Notes under the pieces: generated by a model
Told to the model about the DNA's origin: nothing
Databases searched by the model: none
What the model saw: only the letters and a program-made list of their open reading frames with translations
Program-made: the position numbers and the translations under genes
Part shown: one piece after another, positions 25,277-35,379 of the stretch
Layout of the letters: each line of letters begins with the position of its first letter
Numbering within the stretch: position 1 is the stretch's first letter
NCBI RefSeq assembly: GCF_000230835.1
Contig: NZ_CM001240.1
Span: 4,676,779 to 4,740,778, forward strand
Length of the DNA stretch: 64,000 nucleotides
Direction of reading: 5' to 3'
Origin: Clostridium sp. DL-VIII
GTDB taxonomy: Bacteria > Bacillota > Clostridia > Clostridiales > Clostridiaceae

Positions 25277-26608
25277 TCAACCATCTATTATTAAGGTATT
25301 GAACGAATGTGCTTTCATATTAAAGTTATAATTTATACCTTTAATATTAAAAGTTACTTCCTGAATATCATCAAAAGGATTTAATATTTCTAATATGATG
25401 CTCCCATCTGGATTTTCAAAAGCTAGAGCATTTCCAGCATAGTCTCCTTTTAATCCCTTCATAATTGCTCCTTGCTTTATATATTTTGAAAAGTGCCTCA
25501 TTAAGTAATATTCTGGATTATATTTAATTTCCTTATTATCCTTCACTGTAATTAAAGAATTCTGATTCCATCCCCAGGTACTGCCTCCTCCTTCTTCAAG
25601 TACCATATTCCAATAAGTATACGCACACGCTCCATTTATTAAGTATGTCCATATCAAATTAAATACATATTCAGCATATTCAAAGCTGTTTTTCCCATCT
25701 CCACATTCACTTTCTGTTTGTATCAACTTCATTTCTGGATATGCCACTTTGGTTTGCAGCAAGGCATGCTTTCCCCCCCATTGATATCCAACACCACTTA
25801 TATATTTTTTAGCTTCCTTATCACTTAGTACAGTATTCGCAAAATTATTATATTGGCCAAACTGCCAGTTACTGTCTCCATAATCATCATAAGGTGAATT
25901 CAATGTTCCAAGCCATATTTCTGTATCCATTTTACTTTTTTCAAATAATGGTCCAATGTAATTTTTCACAAAATCACGTAATTCTTTCCCTGACCAAACA
26001 CAAGAAGGAAATTTTTGATCTGCTATTGGTTCATTTTGTATATGAACTTGATTAATTTTAATACCTTCCTTTTCATATTCCTCAATGAATCTCTTAAAAT
26101 AAAGAGCATATGCCTTTAAATTTTTTTCTTCCCATATTAAAGTTCCAAAGTTATATACAGGAGGAGATTTCATCCACGTTGGTGGACTCCATGGAGATGC
26201 AAATAAATTAAGCTTTCCGCTATATTTTTCTGCATCTTTAATATAAGGAATTAAATATTCCTTATCCCTTTCTATACTAAAATTTCTCATTTCATAATCG
26301 CCTTGGGCCTCATTTAGACTATACCAGTTTGCTGAATAATCATTTGCGCCAATGGGTAGTCTGCAATAAGTAAAATTACACTCTTCTACTCCAAATAAAT
26401 TTCTTAGCACTTCTTCCTTCTTTTGTGTAGAGATTTTATTTAAAGCTATATATCCAAGCTCATTAAAACATCCACCAAACCCTTCCATAGTCTGATATGA
26501 TTGTCCATCTAGTTTTAAGACATGATATAATTTTTCAGCTCCTGCACATACTTTACTGCTTACTAAATTTTCTTGCTGAGTCGTTGAAATTAAAATTCCA
26601 CTCTGCAT
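25277..26608 (-). CDS. GH30 family glycoside hydrolase
   Basis: Retaining beta-glycosidase of the glucosylceramidase/beta-1,6-glucanase/xylanase family. I start at MQSGILIS, 8 bases after GGAGG; ATG at 26623 is part of that site. Conserved blocks: MEGFGGCFNE at the barrel entry, CRLPIGANDY, FASPWSPPTWMKSP, acid/base Glu in HIQNEP (about residue 193), nucleophile Glu in QTESECG (about residue 299), and the beta-sandwich tail ending HSFNTLII. No signal peptide is seen, so it acts inside the cell on imported oligosaccharides. It is the last gene of the importer/YesMN operon, 1 base after the regulator. Confidence 0.88.
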   Translation of the reverse strand: MQSGILISTTQQENLVSSKVCAGAEKLYHVLKLDGQSYQTMEGFGGCFNELGYIALNKISTQKKEEVLRNLFGVEECNFTYCRLPIGANDYSANWYSLNEAQGDYEMRNFSIERDKEYLIPYIKDAEKYSGKLNLFASPWSPPTWMKSPPVYNFGTLIWEEKNLKAYALYFKRFIEEYEKEGIKINQVHIQNEPIADQKFPSCVWSGKELRDFVKNYIGPLFEKSKMDTEIWLGTLNSPYDDYGDSNWQFGQYNNFANTVLSDKEAKKYISGVGYQWGGKHALLQTKVAYPEMKLIQTESECGDGKNSFEYAEYVFNLIWTYLINGACAYTYWNMVLEEGGGSTWGWNQNSLITVKDNKEIKYNPEYYLMRHFSKYIKQGAIMKGLKGDYAGNALAFENPDGSIILEILNPFDDIQEVTFNIKGINYNFNMKAHSFNTLIIDG

Positions 26609-26609
26609 A

Positions 26610-28169
26610 TTAATTACCTCCATTTTCCCTAAATTCAGTTGGAGACATTCCTGTTTGCTTTTTAAAGGCTAAAGAGAAATAATTTGTATCCCTATATCCT
26701 ACTAAAGTAGCTATTTTCCCAGTCTTCATACTAGTGGTCTCTAATAATGATTTTGCTTTTTGTATTCGCTTACGAATAATATAGTTATTGCAGCCTTCCC
26801 CTGTGCTTTGCTTAAATAGTTTTGAGAAGTAAGTTGGAGTCAAATAAAGCATTTCTGCAATACTATAAACTGAAATATCTTCATTTAAATGCTCTTTAAT
26901 ATACAGCTTTGCTTTTCTTATAATTTCATGGCTTTCTCCAATGTCAGTTTGGAGCATCTGCACTATAAAATCTCTAGTTATTTTAACTGCATCATCTCTA
27001 TTACAACTTTGAAGGGAGATTAATAAAGAATTTAACTTATTATCTGCTGATACTTCTCCTTTTTCCATCATATAGGCAAAATATACTCCTCCACCAATGT
27101 CAAAACATGTTTTCTTCACTAATGAAGTAGACAGATTATAAAATTCTATTATTTCTGTATAAGTCTCATAGATTTCCATCACCTTTTCTAAATTATCTAT
27201 ATTATCTATCATATTTTTGCGAAGCCCCTGTACCCTCTCGTTAAACAAGCTTAAATGTAATTCCATGTGCTCTTCTGTAATAATTCCATCATAAGAGCTC
27301 CTATTATTAAGTAACACATACGCATCATTATATGAAATATTTATCTTATTGAATCCACATACAACACTGCCTAAAATTACTTTTTGATTGATATCATATT
27401 CATTTTTTAAATACGTGATTAAATGTTGTATTCTCCGAGTTACCTCTTCTAACTCTTCTCGTACAAATATAGCAATTATTACATTTTTATTTTTATCCTC
27501 AAACGTAATTCCTTCTTTTGGGGAGTCAAACAATTCAATACAGGTGTTTTTAATAGATAAATTTAATAATTCAAAGTGCTGTTTCCATGCTAAATTATCA
27601 TCTATAACTGGACATAACAATGCAATTTGCAGCATTTCATCTTTATCATAGGAATACTCTTCTAATACTGTACTAATCTGATTAGTTTTAGTTAGATCAT
27701 AAAGTAAATTCTGCATTATCTGCTCAAGCTTTAATTGTTCAGTTACTCCTTGTATCCTCCTGTTTATCTTCTGCTTATGAATTACTCTTTTTTCATTCTC
27801 TAAATTTTCAATTAATCTCTCAATAGCATTTTCAAGTTCTATCTCATCTACTGGTTTTAAAAGATAATCCTCAACCTTCATCCTGCAGCATTTTTGAGCA
27901 TATTCAAAATTATCATATCCTGTTAGTACTATTACTTTAAGTTTTGGATTTAACAAATTAATTTTTTCAACTAAAGATAATCCGCTCATCTCAGTCATAC
28001 ATATGTCTGTAATCATAATATCAAAGGTTTCTTTTTCCATAATATTTAAAGCTTCAAATCCAGAGGATGCCATTTTCACATTATTAATTTTGAGCTTTTC
28101 CCAGGGAATAACGTTACATATCCCTTTTCGAATCATCTCTTCATCATCCACAACTATAGCCTTATACAT
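26610..28169 (-). CDS. YesN-type AraC response regulator
   Basis: 519 residues. N-terminal receiver (VDDEEMIRKG, phospho-Asp in IMITDICMTEM, VLTGYDNF, Lys in LLKPVDE), a middle region with helix-rich linker, and a C-terminal AraC domain with two HTH units (ISVYSIAEMLYLTPTYFSKLFK and TGKIATLVGYRDTNYFSLAFKKQTGMSPTEF). It overlaps the kinase gene by one base. Likely activates the importer operon in response to the sensor kinase. Confidence 0.92.
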   Translation of the reverse strand: MYKAIVVDDEEMIRKGICNVIPWEKLKINNVKMASSGFEALNIMEKETFDIMITDICMTEMSGLSLVEKINLLNPKLKVIVLTGYDNFEYAQKCCRMKVEDYLLKPVDEIELENAIERLIENLENEKRVIHKQKINRRIQGVTEQLKLEQIMQNLLYDLTKTNQISTVLEEYSYDKDEMLQIALLCPVIDDNLAWKQHFELLNLSIKNTCIELFDSPKEGITFEDKNKNVIIAIFVREELEEVTRRIQHLITYLKNEYDINQKVILGSVVCGFNKINISYNDAYVLLNNRSSYDGIITEEHMELHLSLFNERVQGLRKNMIDNIDNLEKVMEIYETYTEIIEFYNLSTSLVKKTCFDIGGGVYFAYMMEKGEVSADNKLNSLLISLQSCNRDDAVKITRDFIVQMLQTDIGESHEIIRKAKLYIKEHLNEDISVYSIAEMLYLTPTYFSKLFKQSTGEGCNNYIIRKRIQKAKSLLETTSMKTGKIATLVGYRDTNYFSLAFKKQTGMSPTEFRENGGN

Positions 28170-29944
28170 TAATTATTCTCTCCTTTACCTTTAGGTAATA
28201 GAACATCTACTGTAATTCCACCATATTCATTTTTTCTATAATATAAACCATACCCGCTGCCAAACAATATTTCTATTCTCTTATGGACATTTCTCAATCC
28301 ATAGCCTGTCTTCTCATCAAATATTGATATAGAATTATTTACTTCATCAATTTGTTCCTGCTCCATTCCCACTCCATTATCAGCAACTGATATTATTATC
28401 TTATCTCCTTCTTCCTTTGCACTCACAAATATCTTTCCTTTATATCCATCCTTAACTCGTATTCCATGATAAATAGAATTTTCTATTAATGGCTGCAGGG
28501 TAAGTTTAGGTATTAATACGTTTTTAAATGTATCATCTATACTTATTTCACACTCAGCAATATCGCCATATCTCATATTCTGAATAATCAGATAATTCTC
28601 TACATTAGCTAATTCCTGAGAAAGAGATATAATATCTTTTCCCTTGCTTAAACACAATCGATAAAAATTAGCCAAAGCTTTTACCATTCTTGATACATTC
28701 TTATTTCCATCTAATAAAGCCTGCCAATGTATACACTCTAAAGTATTATATAAAAAATGAGGTTTAATCTGAGATTGTAATCTGTTTAATTCTATCTGCT
28801 TAATCTCTGACTGCTCTTTTTTTATCCTATACATAAGTATATTAATTTCTTCAATCATAATATTAAAGCCGTTTGCCAATTGTTTAAAATCTTTACCTTC
28901 ATATTTTTGTTCCATTCTAACTTCAAGATTTCCCATAGACACCTCTCTCATTTTCTTTACAATAGTATCCATAGGTTTATATAAATTATTACTGAGTTTA
29001 TAACAAGCTATACTTATTAATACCCCAGCTCCTAATACCAATATTATTATTATAAATATCACCGTATTAGTATCTTTCAGCATTGATTCCCTCGGTATCT
29101 CTCCTACCATATACCAATCCCAATTATCGAGTTTTTCATAGATAATCATCTTATTTCCTATTTTTTGCTGTCCACTCTTTCCATGCAGTACATCCTTATA
29201 AAGGCTTTCAGTTCCAATTAGGGATTTATCTTCATTTGATATTATAATTCCATCCTTATCTGTTAAATACGTTTGTATTTTTAACCCCTTATCTAAATTA
29301 GAATAGAACTCTTTAATATTTTTTTCTCCAATTCCTATAACTAAAAATCCAGTGTATTTATTAAAATTGTATTTATCATTAATAGGTTGATAGACATTTA
29401 GAACATACTGATCTGGATAAAACACTTTTCTCTTCATGCTTATTTTTAAATTACCAAAATTAGTGTCCACTGCATCCTGATAATCTTTTAAGGTCTGAGT
29501 TCTAAAATCATTACTTGTCCACGTCTCTCCTACATATATTAATTCTGGCCCATCAAATTTTACTAATGCAATATAATCTATATAGCGGTTTGAATCTAGA
29601 GAATATCGTATTGAAGAATAAGCATCACTTGTATCCTTATTATAATTTTTTGAAGTCAGCCTATTATTCATTAAAAATTCTTTTACACGATCATCTCCTG
29701 TAATTATATTTGATGTTCCAATAATGTTCTTTAAGGTTATATTTAAAATATCTGTTACAGTTTCAAACTGTCCCTGCACTAATCTACTGGATTTTCCCGT
29801 AATTTCTTTTCCCGCTAACTGATAAACTGCAAAAATTACAAAGCTATTGGTAATTAAAACTGCTGAAATAAAGAATATAGTTATCTTTTGGTTAAATTTC
29901 ATTCTAGAAAGTTTATTTATTATTTCTCTTAACCCTTTATACAT
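28169..29944 (-). CDS. YesM-type sensor histidine kinase
   Basis: 591 residues: N-terminal helix, large extracytoplasmic dCache-like sensor (about residues 40-290), second helix (TVIFIIIILVLGAGVLISIAC), HAMP, then the His_kinase motif QIKPHFLYNTLECIHWQA and a GHKL ATPase (LIENSIYHGIR, DNGVGM, GYGLRNVHKRIEILFG). Paired with the YesN-type regulator; this kinase type is tied to polysaccharide uptake in Firmicutes. It follows the second permease gene by 68 bases. Confidence 0.92.
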   Translation of the reverse strand: MYKGLREIINKLSRMKFNQKITIFFISAVLITNSFVIFAVYQLAGKEITGKSSRLVQGQFETVTDILNITLKNIIGTSNIITGDDRVKEFLMNNRLTSKNYNKDTSDAYSSIRYSLDSNRYIDYIALVKFDGPELIYVGETWTSNDFRTQTLKDYQDAVDTNFGNLKISMKRKVFYPDQYVLNVYQPINDKYNFNKYTGFLVIGIGEKNIKEFYSNLDKGLKIQTYLTDKDGIIISNEDKSLIGTESLYKDVLHGKSGQQKIGNKMIIYEKLDNWDWYMVGEIPRESMLKDTNTVIFIIIILVLGAGVLISIACYKLSNNLYKPMDTIVKKMREVSMGNLEVRMEQKYEGKDFKQLANGFNIMIEEINILMYRIKKEQSEIKQIELNRLQSQIKPHFLYNTLECIHWQALLDGNKNVSRMVKALANFYRLCLSKGKDIISLSQELANVENYLIIQNMRYGDIAECEISIDDTFKNVLIPKLTLQPLIENSIYHGIRVKDGYKGKIFVSAKEEGDKIIISVADNGVGMEQEQIDEVNNSISIFDEKTGYGLRNVHKRIEILFGSGYGLYYRKNEYGGITVDVLLPKGKGENN

Positions 29945-30012
29945 ATTGTTATTCCTTTTTATAAATATTTTGTATATCAGAAATAATACTTCCTATGTTT
30001 ATTATGATATTT

Positions 30013-30864
30013 TTACCCTTTAACTGCCCCTGCCATCATACCTTTTATCAATTTATCTTGTCCAAAAATAAATGCTATGATCATTGGTAACATAGAAATA
30101 GTAAGCACTGACATGATCATTGGAACATTCATTGTATATTGTCCTTGATATTCCCAAATAGCAAGAGGTAATGTTCTGTTAGGCAATGTCTGAGTTAAAA
30201 CCAAAGCAAAACTAAATTCATTCCATATAGCGACACCATTATAAATAGCCAAAGTTGCAAGCCCTGGCTTTACTAGTGGCAACATAACATTATAGAATAT
30301 CTTATATTTACTACATCCATCTATTTCAGCTGCTTCTTCTAACTCCTTAGGTATAGCCTGCATAAATGTAACTAATATAAAGACTGAAATCGGTAGATTA
30401 AAAGCTACGTACGGACCTATTAGCGCCCAAGGACTATCATATAAACCCATCTTATTAGTCATTAGGAATATAGGTAGAAGTGTTACGTGAACTGGTACTG
30501 ACATACACGCTACTATTATACCATAAATTGGTTTATTTAGTTTAAATTTGAACCTAGATAATGGATATGATGCACATGCACTTAAGAATAGTAAAATTAC
30601 CAATGAAACTATAAGTACTAATATACTGTTTTTTAAATAAATAAATATGTTTCCCTTAAATACTTCAATGAAATTCTTTAAATACAAACCTTTTGGTAAA
30701 TCAAATACACTTCCCATGAGCATTTCAAATTGCTGCTTAAATCCTGCGAGCAACATAAATATAAAAGGAACTATTGTAATTAAAAGCCAGACTACTGCAA
30801 GTATTCCAATGATAACTTTTATAGATATTTTTTTTATTGATAAATCCTGCTTCATAATAATCAC
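30013..30864 (-). CDS. Carbohydrate ABC permease, MalG/LplC type
   Basis: Inner-membrane permease of a CUT1 importer. GTG start with AGGA 6 bases upstream, overlapping the stop of the previous permease by 4 bases. Six helices; the coupling EAA motif reads ELEEAAEIDGCSKYKIFYNVMLPLVKPG. C-terminus ends GMMAGAVKG, a family signature. Works with the permease at 30861 and the lipoprotein at 31903. Confidence 0.9.
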   Translation of the reverse strand: MIIMKQDLSIKKISIKVIIGILAVVWLLITIVPFIFMLLAGFKQQFEMLMGSVFDLPKGLYLKNFIEVFKGNIFIYLKNSILVLIVSLVILLFLSACASYPLSRFKFKLNKPIYGIIVACMSVPVHVTLLPIFLMTNKMGLYDSPWALIGPYVAFNLPISVFILVTFMQAIPKELEEAAEIDGCSKYKIFYNVMLPLVKPGLATLAIYNGVAIWNEFSFALVLTQTLPNRTLPLAIWEYQGQYTMNVPMIMSVLTISMLPMIIAFIFGQDKLIKGMMAGAVKG

Positions 30865-31763
30865 ATCTCTTCCTTTCTATTTAATGCCTTAATTGTAACT
30901 AAGGATATTATTGTTATAAGAATAAACATTCCTGAGGCAATTGTAGACCCATATCCCATTCTTTGAGATAAAAAGGCATTTTTATACATATATGTTGCCA
31001 TAAGTTCTGATGCATTACCTGGTCCTCCACCTGTCATAACATATATAAGATCAAAATACTTTAATGATCCAACCATTGATAATACTATTGCACTCTTAAT
31101 AGCAGGCTTCATAAGTGGAAGTGCTATCTTCCAAAAATACTGACTCTTTTTAGCACCATCGATAATTGCTGCTTCATATAAATCTGCAGGTATATTGCTA
31201 TATCCAGCTAAGAAATACACCATATAAAAAGGTATAAACTGCCAGCATATTGCTACAGTAATAGTTAATAATGCTGTCTTAGGGTTCCCTAATAAATCTA
31301 TTGAGTGTCCTCCAAATAATTTAGAAATTCCAGTTACTATACCAGAACTTGCGTCTAAGGCATATTTAAATAAATAACCAATGGCAACAGATGACATTAG
31401 CATTGGTATAAACCAGATTACTTTAAACACATTTAACTTCTTTCCACCAAAATCTAAAAAAGTTGCAAGCGCCATACCTATTGGCAATTGAACAATTATA
31501 GATAAAACCATAATGATTATATTATTTAAAAAAGCTTTTTTAAATACTGCATCCCCTAAAAGTTCTTTCCAGTTATTTAAACCTACAAATGCCTTATTCG
31601 ATGCAAATCCATTCCAGTTATAGCAACTTAAATTGAAAGAATATACAATTGGATATGCTATATATACTATTAGGAATAAAAATGCTGGTACAAGAAATAT
31701 AATTGCTGCATTTCTTGTTGACGCAGCACGCCTTTTAGCTAAACTACTATTTTGTGTCCGCAT
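30861..31763 (-). CDS. Carbohydrate ABC permease, MalF/UgpA type
   Basis: 300 residues, six helices after a basic N-terminus (MRTQNSSLAKRRAAS). The EAA loop is DLYEAAIIDGAKKSQYFWKIALPLMKPA. The YVMTGGGPGNASELMATYMY segment is typical for the sugar permease family. No ATPase gene is present in the operon, so it probably shares a general MsmK-type ATPase encoded elsewhere, as is usual for CUT1 systems in Firmicutes. Confidence 0.9.
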   Translation of the reverse strand: MRTQNSSLAKRRAASTRNAAIIFLVPAFLFLIVYIAYPIVYSFNLSCYNWNGFASNKAFVGLNNWKELLGDAVFKKAFLNNIIIMVLSIIVQLPIGMALATFLDFGGKKLNVFKVIWFIPMLMSSVAIGYLFKYALDASSGIVTGISKLFGGHSIDLLGNPKTALLTITVAICWQFIPFYMVYFLAGYSNIPADLYEAAIIDGAKKSQYFWKIALPLMKPAIKSAIVLSMVGSLKYFDLIYVMTGGGPGNASELMATYMYKNAFLSQRMGYGSTIASGMFILITIISLVTIKALNRKEEM

Positions 31764-31790
31764 ACTGTCTCTCTCCTTTTCATAATTAAT

Positions 31791-31879
31791 TTAGCTGCTG
31801 TAAAATTTATTCATCATATATTTTTTAATCTTTGTGATTTAAAATCAATATTATGAAAATATTATTTTACAACAGCTTT
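31791..31879 (-). other. Intercistronic stem-loop after the binding-protein gene
   Basis: AGCTGCTGTAAAAT and its near-complement (one mismatch) are separated by about 60 bases between the binding-protein and first permease genes. Such hairpins often protect the upstream message and give excess binding protein. No T-run follows. Confidence 0.45.
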
Positions 31880-31902
31880 AATCTTAATTTATGTTGCTAT
31901 AA

Positions 31903-33216
31903 TTATTTATTTTTTGCTTTATAGGCATCCATAGCCGCCTGTAATTCTTTATCTGAATCTTGAGGAGTCTTAGTTAAACCAAATATCTCTTGGCAAGTTG
32001 ACTTGTGTACTTCTGCAACTTCTGCTGGCAAGTATTGGTCATACCATAATTGAACTCCCTTGGCACTATTAACTGTATCTAAGATTTTTTGTGTCAAAGC
32101 ATCATCAGGCTTGAAAGATTTAAGTGGAATAATTTTACCTAATTTCTTACGGTCTTGTAATGCTTGATCATCTAATAATGATTGAATTAATTTAAAAGCT
32201 CCCTCTTTATCTTTGCATTGTTCTGAAATTGAATATAAATTATCTCCAACAGTTCCTGCGCAAAGTGATTGGTCAGCTGTTGAACCTTCTAATGCTGGGA
32301 ATGGGAAGAATCCTAATTTACTCATAAAGTCTGGATTTTCACCAAGTACTGTACCTGTGAACCATGATCCCATTAAATCCATAGCTGCATCACCTTTATA
32401 TAATGCTTGTCTAGCTTGGCCACTATCATCATCCATACCATTAAATCCATCTATAAAGTATCCTTTTTTAACCCAGTCTTGAATCTTATTTCCTGCATAT
32501 TCAAATGCGGGATTTTCAAAAGAACCCTTTCCTGATGCTGCGTTTGTTAATGGGTCAAGACCACCAAATCGAGTTGCCAAATACATGAAGTACATTGATC
32601 CTGTCCATTTTGTAGCATTAGCTAATGCAAATGGTGTTACTCCGTTTGCTTTTAACTTATCACAGACAGCTTCTAAGTCTCCAATAGTTTTTGGTTCTTG
32701 TAAACCATACTTTGCAAAAATATCTTTATTATAGAAAAATCCTGCAACGGATACGTTTTCAACAGGAACAGCATAAATTTTGCCATTATATGAAGATTGC
32801 TGAATACCTGCATCTATAAATTTATCTTTATAGTTATCCTTGTTCATAAAATCTGTCAGATCTGCGATTTTTCCTGAATTAACATAATCGATTAATCCTG
32901 ATCCTCCCCATTGAATAAATACATCTGGAGTTTGATTGGAACTCATTGCCATAGATAGTTTTTGTTTGTAAGAGTCATTAACCTGATCAACAACTTCCAC
33001 ATCATATTGAGGATTTGCTTCCATAAACCTCTTTACAGAAGCCTTTATTGCATCTGCTGCTGTTGATGTTTGAATATGCCATAAGGTCAATTTTGTCTTT
33101 CCTGATGATGCACTTCCACTTGTCTGAGTAGAAGTATTTCCACAGCCAATCATAAGTGTAGAAGCAATAGCTGCAGTCATTATGATTGATGCTATCTTCT
33201 TAAAATTCTTATTCAT
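31903..33216 (-). CDS. Sugar ABC transporter substrate-binding lipoprotein
   Basis: 437 residues. Signal peptide with lipobox MIGCGN (Cys25), then a cluster 1 solute-binding fold (KTKLTLWHIQTS, NPQYDVEVVDQVN, TPDVFIQWGGSGLIDYV, GKIYAVPVENVSVAGFFYN, GDAAMDLMGSWFTG). First gene of the importer-YesMN-GH30 operon; sugar is probably an oligosaccharide with beta linkages that GH30 cleaves. The 250 bases upstream hold no gene; I see no convincing operator there. Confidence 0.9.
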   Translation of the reverse strand: MNKNFKKIASIIMTAAIASTLMIGCGNTSTQTSGSASSGKTKLTLWHIQTSTAADAIKASVKRFMEANPQYDVEVVDQVNDSYKQKLSMAMSSNQTPDVFIQWGGSGLIDYVNSGKIADLTDFMNKDNYKDKFIDAGIQQSSYNGKIYAVPVENVSVAGFFYNKDIFAKYGLQEPKTIGDLEAVCDKLKANGVTPFALANATKWTGSMYFMYLATRFGGLDPLTNAASGKGSFENPAFEYAGNKIQDWVKKGYFIDGFNGMDDDSGQARQALYKGDAAMDLMGSWFTGTVLGENPDFMSKLGFFPFPALEGSTADQSLCAGTVGDNLYSISEQCKDKEGAFKLIQSLLDDQALQDRKKLGKIIPLKSFKPDDALTQKILDTVNSAKGVQLWYDQYLPAEVAEVHKSTCQEIFGLTKTPQDSDKELQAAMDAYKAKNK

Positions 33217-33466
33217 ACAATTTTCCCCCCATAATTATTAATATAATTAGCACATCTAAATATTACCATCTATAACAATAAATAAAAATTGAATAATTCA
33301 TCTTTTATCTATAATTTTATATGTTTGTGTAAACATTTAAATAAATCAATTATTAGCTGATTTTTTATAAAACATCATAATACAAAATAGTGCATCCAAG
33401 TTAATGATATCCATAAAGCAATTCCATATTTATGCATCATTATAATAAAATTTGCTATTTTATTAT

Positions 33467-33508
33467 AAAAAAGTAGCAGTTCCAAAACAAATTGATAACT
33501 GCTACTTT
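33467..33508. terminator. Terminator after the SH3 protein gene
   Basis: AAAGTAGCAGTT and AACTGCTACTTT, perfect 12-bp arms with 15-base loop. Located 90 bases past the stop of the 33595 gene. Confidence 0.65.
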
Positions 33509-33594
33509 CGTTCTCTGCATTTCTTATTTATATCATGTAAAATTTTATAAAAATAAGATCCTCAATTTTCACTGAATTTATAACCGCTTCTTTT

Positions 33595-34638
33595 TTATCT
33601 CCAATAACTATCACTTAATCCATAATTTTTATCTAAATCAAGTATAAATCCATGAACAGTTCCTGACCCATTAACTATAGCCATCTTTCTTAAACGGATA
33701 TCTTCATTATTAGTAACCGAAGTGTCTGCCACTGCATTTGCAATAACCTTTAGTAAATCTTTTTCAGCCATATTAGGATTTTTTGAACGAGCTGCATCAA
33801 TAATTTGTGCGGCTTCTGGGCTTATACCTCCATTCTGGACTGCTATATCAAAAGCAAGAGCAAATCCCCTTACTGTTTTTAAATTATACTTATCACATAT
33901 AATCATTGCCTGCTCAGTTTTATATGCTTCAGCATCAAATTCAATGTTTATAAAATGCTGATTATTAGATAAATTAACTAACTGTGAATACCAAGGCTGT
34001 GAAATTGCATTTGCTGAATTATTAATAGACTTTGCCCATGCAAGTTGATTTTCTGTAGTATCAAGTATCATGTTATGAATAGCATCATAGTTTGTCCCAA
34101 AAATGCTCTTCATTTCAGCATTATACTCCCTATCCATCCTATTAAGAAGCGGCTGCAAAGTCCCTTGACCTATACACCATTGAAGGTATCCTAAAGATAA
34201 CCCTTGTCCATCAAAATTTCTTGCAACTTGATTTAAATTTCCAATCTCAAACTGCTTGCTAACATTTTTTGCAACATTAATTACACTATCTGTTGGAGAA
34301 GTATAATGTTTTATGTACGCATCACTCACATATCCAATGCTGTTATTATACATAATCTTATCCCATACAATACCGCTTCCCTGTGCTGTACCTAAAATTT
34401 GAACGTTGTCATAATTATATAAATTTCCTTCTATACTTCCATTTAAATCTGGAGTTGATCTTACTTTTAAATCAATTTGAAGTTCTGGATTATATACATA
34501 CGCTTTATTATTAACTATATAACCTTCAGTTTTACTTTGATCTACCGTCGCTGCACTTGCATTAACTCCGTCAAATGAAATACTGCCAGCTGCTATTAGT
34601 AGACTTAGTAAACTTAAAAGTATTCTCTTTCTTACCAT
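33595..34638 (-). CDS. Secreted SH3-domain protein with lysozyme-like region
   Basis: 347 residues. Signal peptide (MVRKRILLSLLSLLIAAGS to about ASA), a bacterial SH3 domain at about 40-110 (LKVRSTPDLNGSIEGNLYNYDNVQIL, then IGYVSDAYI), then a helical domain with NFDGQGLSLGYLQWCIGQGT, a block common to a group of clostridial putative muramidase or chitosanase-like proteins. I do not recognise a complete catalytic set, so activity on peptidoglycan is inference. Stand-alone gene. Confidence 0.7.
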   Translation of the reverse strand: MVRKRILLSLLSLLIAAGSISFDGVNASAATVDQSKTEGYIVNNKAYVYNPELQIDLKVRSTPDLNGSIEGNLYNYDNVQILGTAQGSGIVWDKIMYNNSIGYVSDAYIKHYTSPTDSVINVAKNVSKQFEIGNLNQVARNFDGQGLSLGYLQWCIGQGTLQPLLNRMDREYNAEMKSIFGTNYDAIHNMILDTTENQLAWAKSINNSANAISQPWYSQLVNLSNNQHFINIEFDAEAYKTEQAMIICDKYNLKTVRGFALAFDIAVQNGGISPEAAQIIDAARSKNPNMAEKDLLKVIANAVADTSVTNNEDIRLRKMAIVNGSGTVHGFILDLDKNYGLSDSYWR

Positions 34639-34808
34639 TTATTCAGCCCCTCCCAATATACATATATTTTATATTTTACCACACAATTATAGAAAAGTCA
34701 TCTTCTCTCTATTTTAAATAAAAATCACTTAACTTTACTATTTATTATGAATATAATAAATAGAGCCAATCATATACTTTAATAAAATTATTATATTTGA
34801 GGTATTAA

Positions 34809-35108
34809 ATGAGTGCTAAACAATTAACTTTCTATCAATTGCTATATGAAAAAATTAAAGATAGTCATAAACATTATGCAAAGAAAATTTTATATGAACT
34901 CTATCCAGATAAAACTCTTAATCAACCGGATATCCTCTCAAAGTTTGCTAATAAACATTTAAAAATAGTAAAAGCTTCTATAAAGGATCTTGAAGAATGC
35001 AATTTGATTAAGGATACCAACACATCAAAATCACCAAGTAGTGAAAAAAAATATATACTTACCACTCACGGTAAACAACTCGTTGAAGAAGATAGCAATT
35101 TCATGTAA
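34809..35108 (+). CDS. Small winged-helix-like protein
   Basis: 99 residues, GAGGT 6 bases before the ATG. Predicted pattern helix-helix-HTH (NQPDILSKFANKHLKIVKASIKDLEECNLIK) followed by a wing-like strand pair (KKYILTTHGKQLVEE). This resembles MarR/PadR-like small DNA-binding proteins, but with no family hit I can name. It has no partner gene. The following 160 bases contain a weak hairpin at 35195-35231 (CCCGC / GCGGG) and no gene. Confidence 0.6.
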   Translation: MSAKQLTFYQLLYEKIKDSHKHYAKKILYELYPDKTLNQPDILSKFANKHLKIVKASIKDLEECNLIKDTNTSKSPSSEKKYILTTHGKQLVEEDSNFM

Positions 35109-35268
35109 TATACGAAGACTATAAAATCTTCTTGCTTAACTCTATTCTATAATGTATAAACGTAAACATGGATATTATAACTTAAAAATCAAAAATGCCC
35201 GCAAAAGTCCAATATGAATTTTCGCGGGTGTTGCATCAAAAGTAAAAAGACTCTCTTTAAAAATTTAC

Positions 35269-35376
35269 CTAAAACCACATAAAAATGAACTCTTTAAATT
35301 CCTTAATTGTTCTAAATATTTTATCTTGTTTTAATCTTTTTAGTTGATCTAAATCAAATATCATTGCCTTTATCAT
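35269..35376 (-). pseudogene. HAD-phosphatase N-terminal remnant
   Basis: Directly after the acetyltransferase stop an ATG opens MIKAMIFDLD, the HAD motif I (DxD) start of beta-phosphoglucomutase-like phosphatases. After ten residues the similarity ends and a stop comes at codon 36. The start is 3 bases past the acetyltransferase stop, so it looks like the stub of a downstream operon gene lost by deletion. Confidence 0.5.
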
Positions 35377-35379
35377 TTA

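Noticed and set aside
33301..33330. Possible CcpA site upstream of the sugar-binding protein (TGTGTAAACATTTA)
   Set aside because: Match to the cre consensus is too weak to claim.
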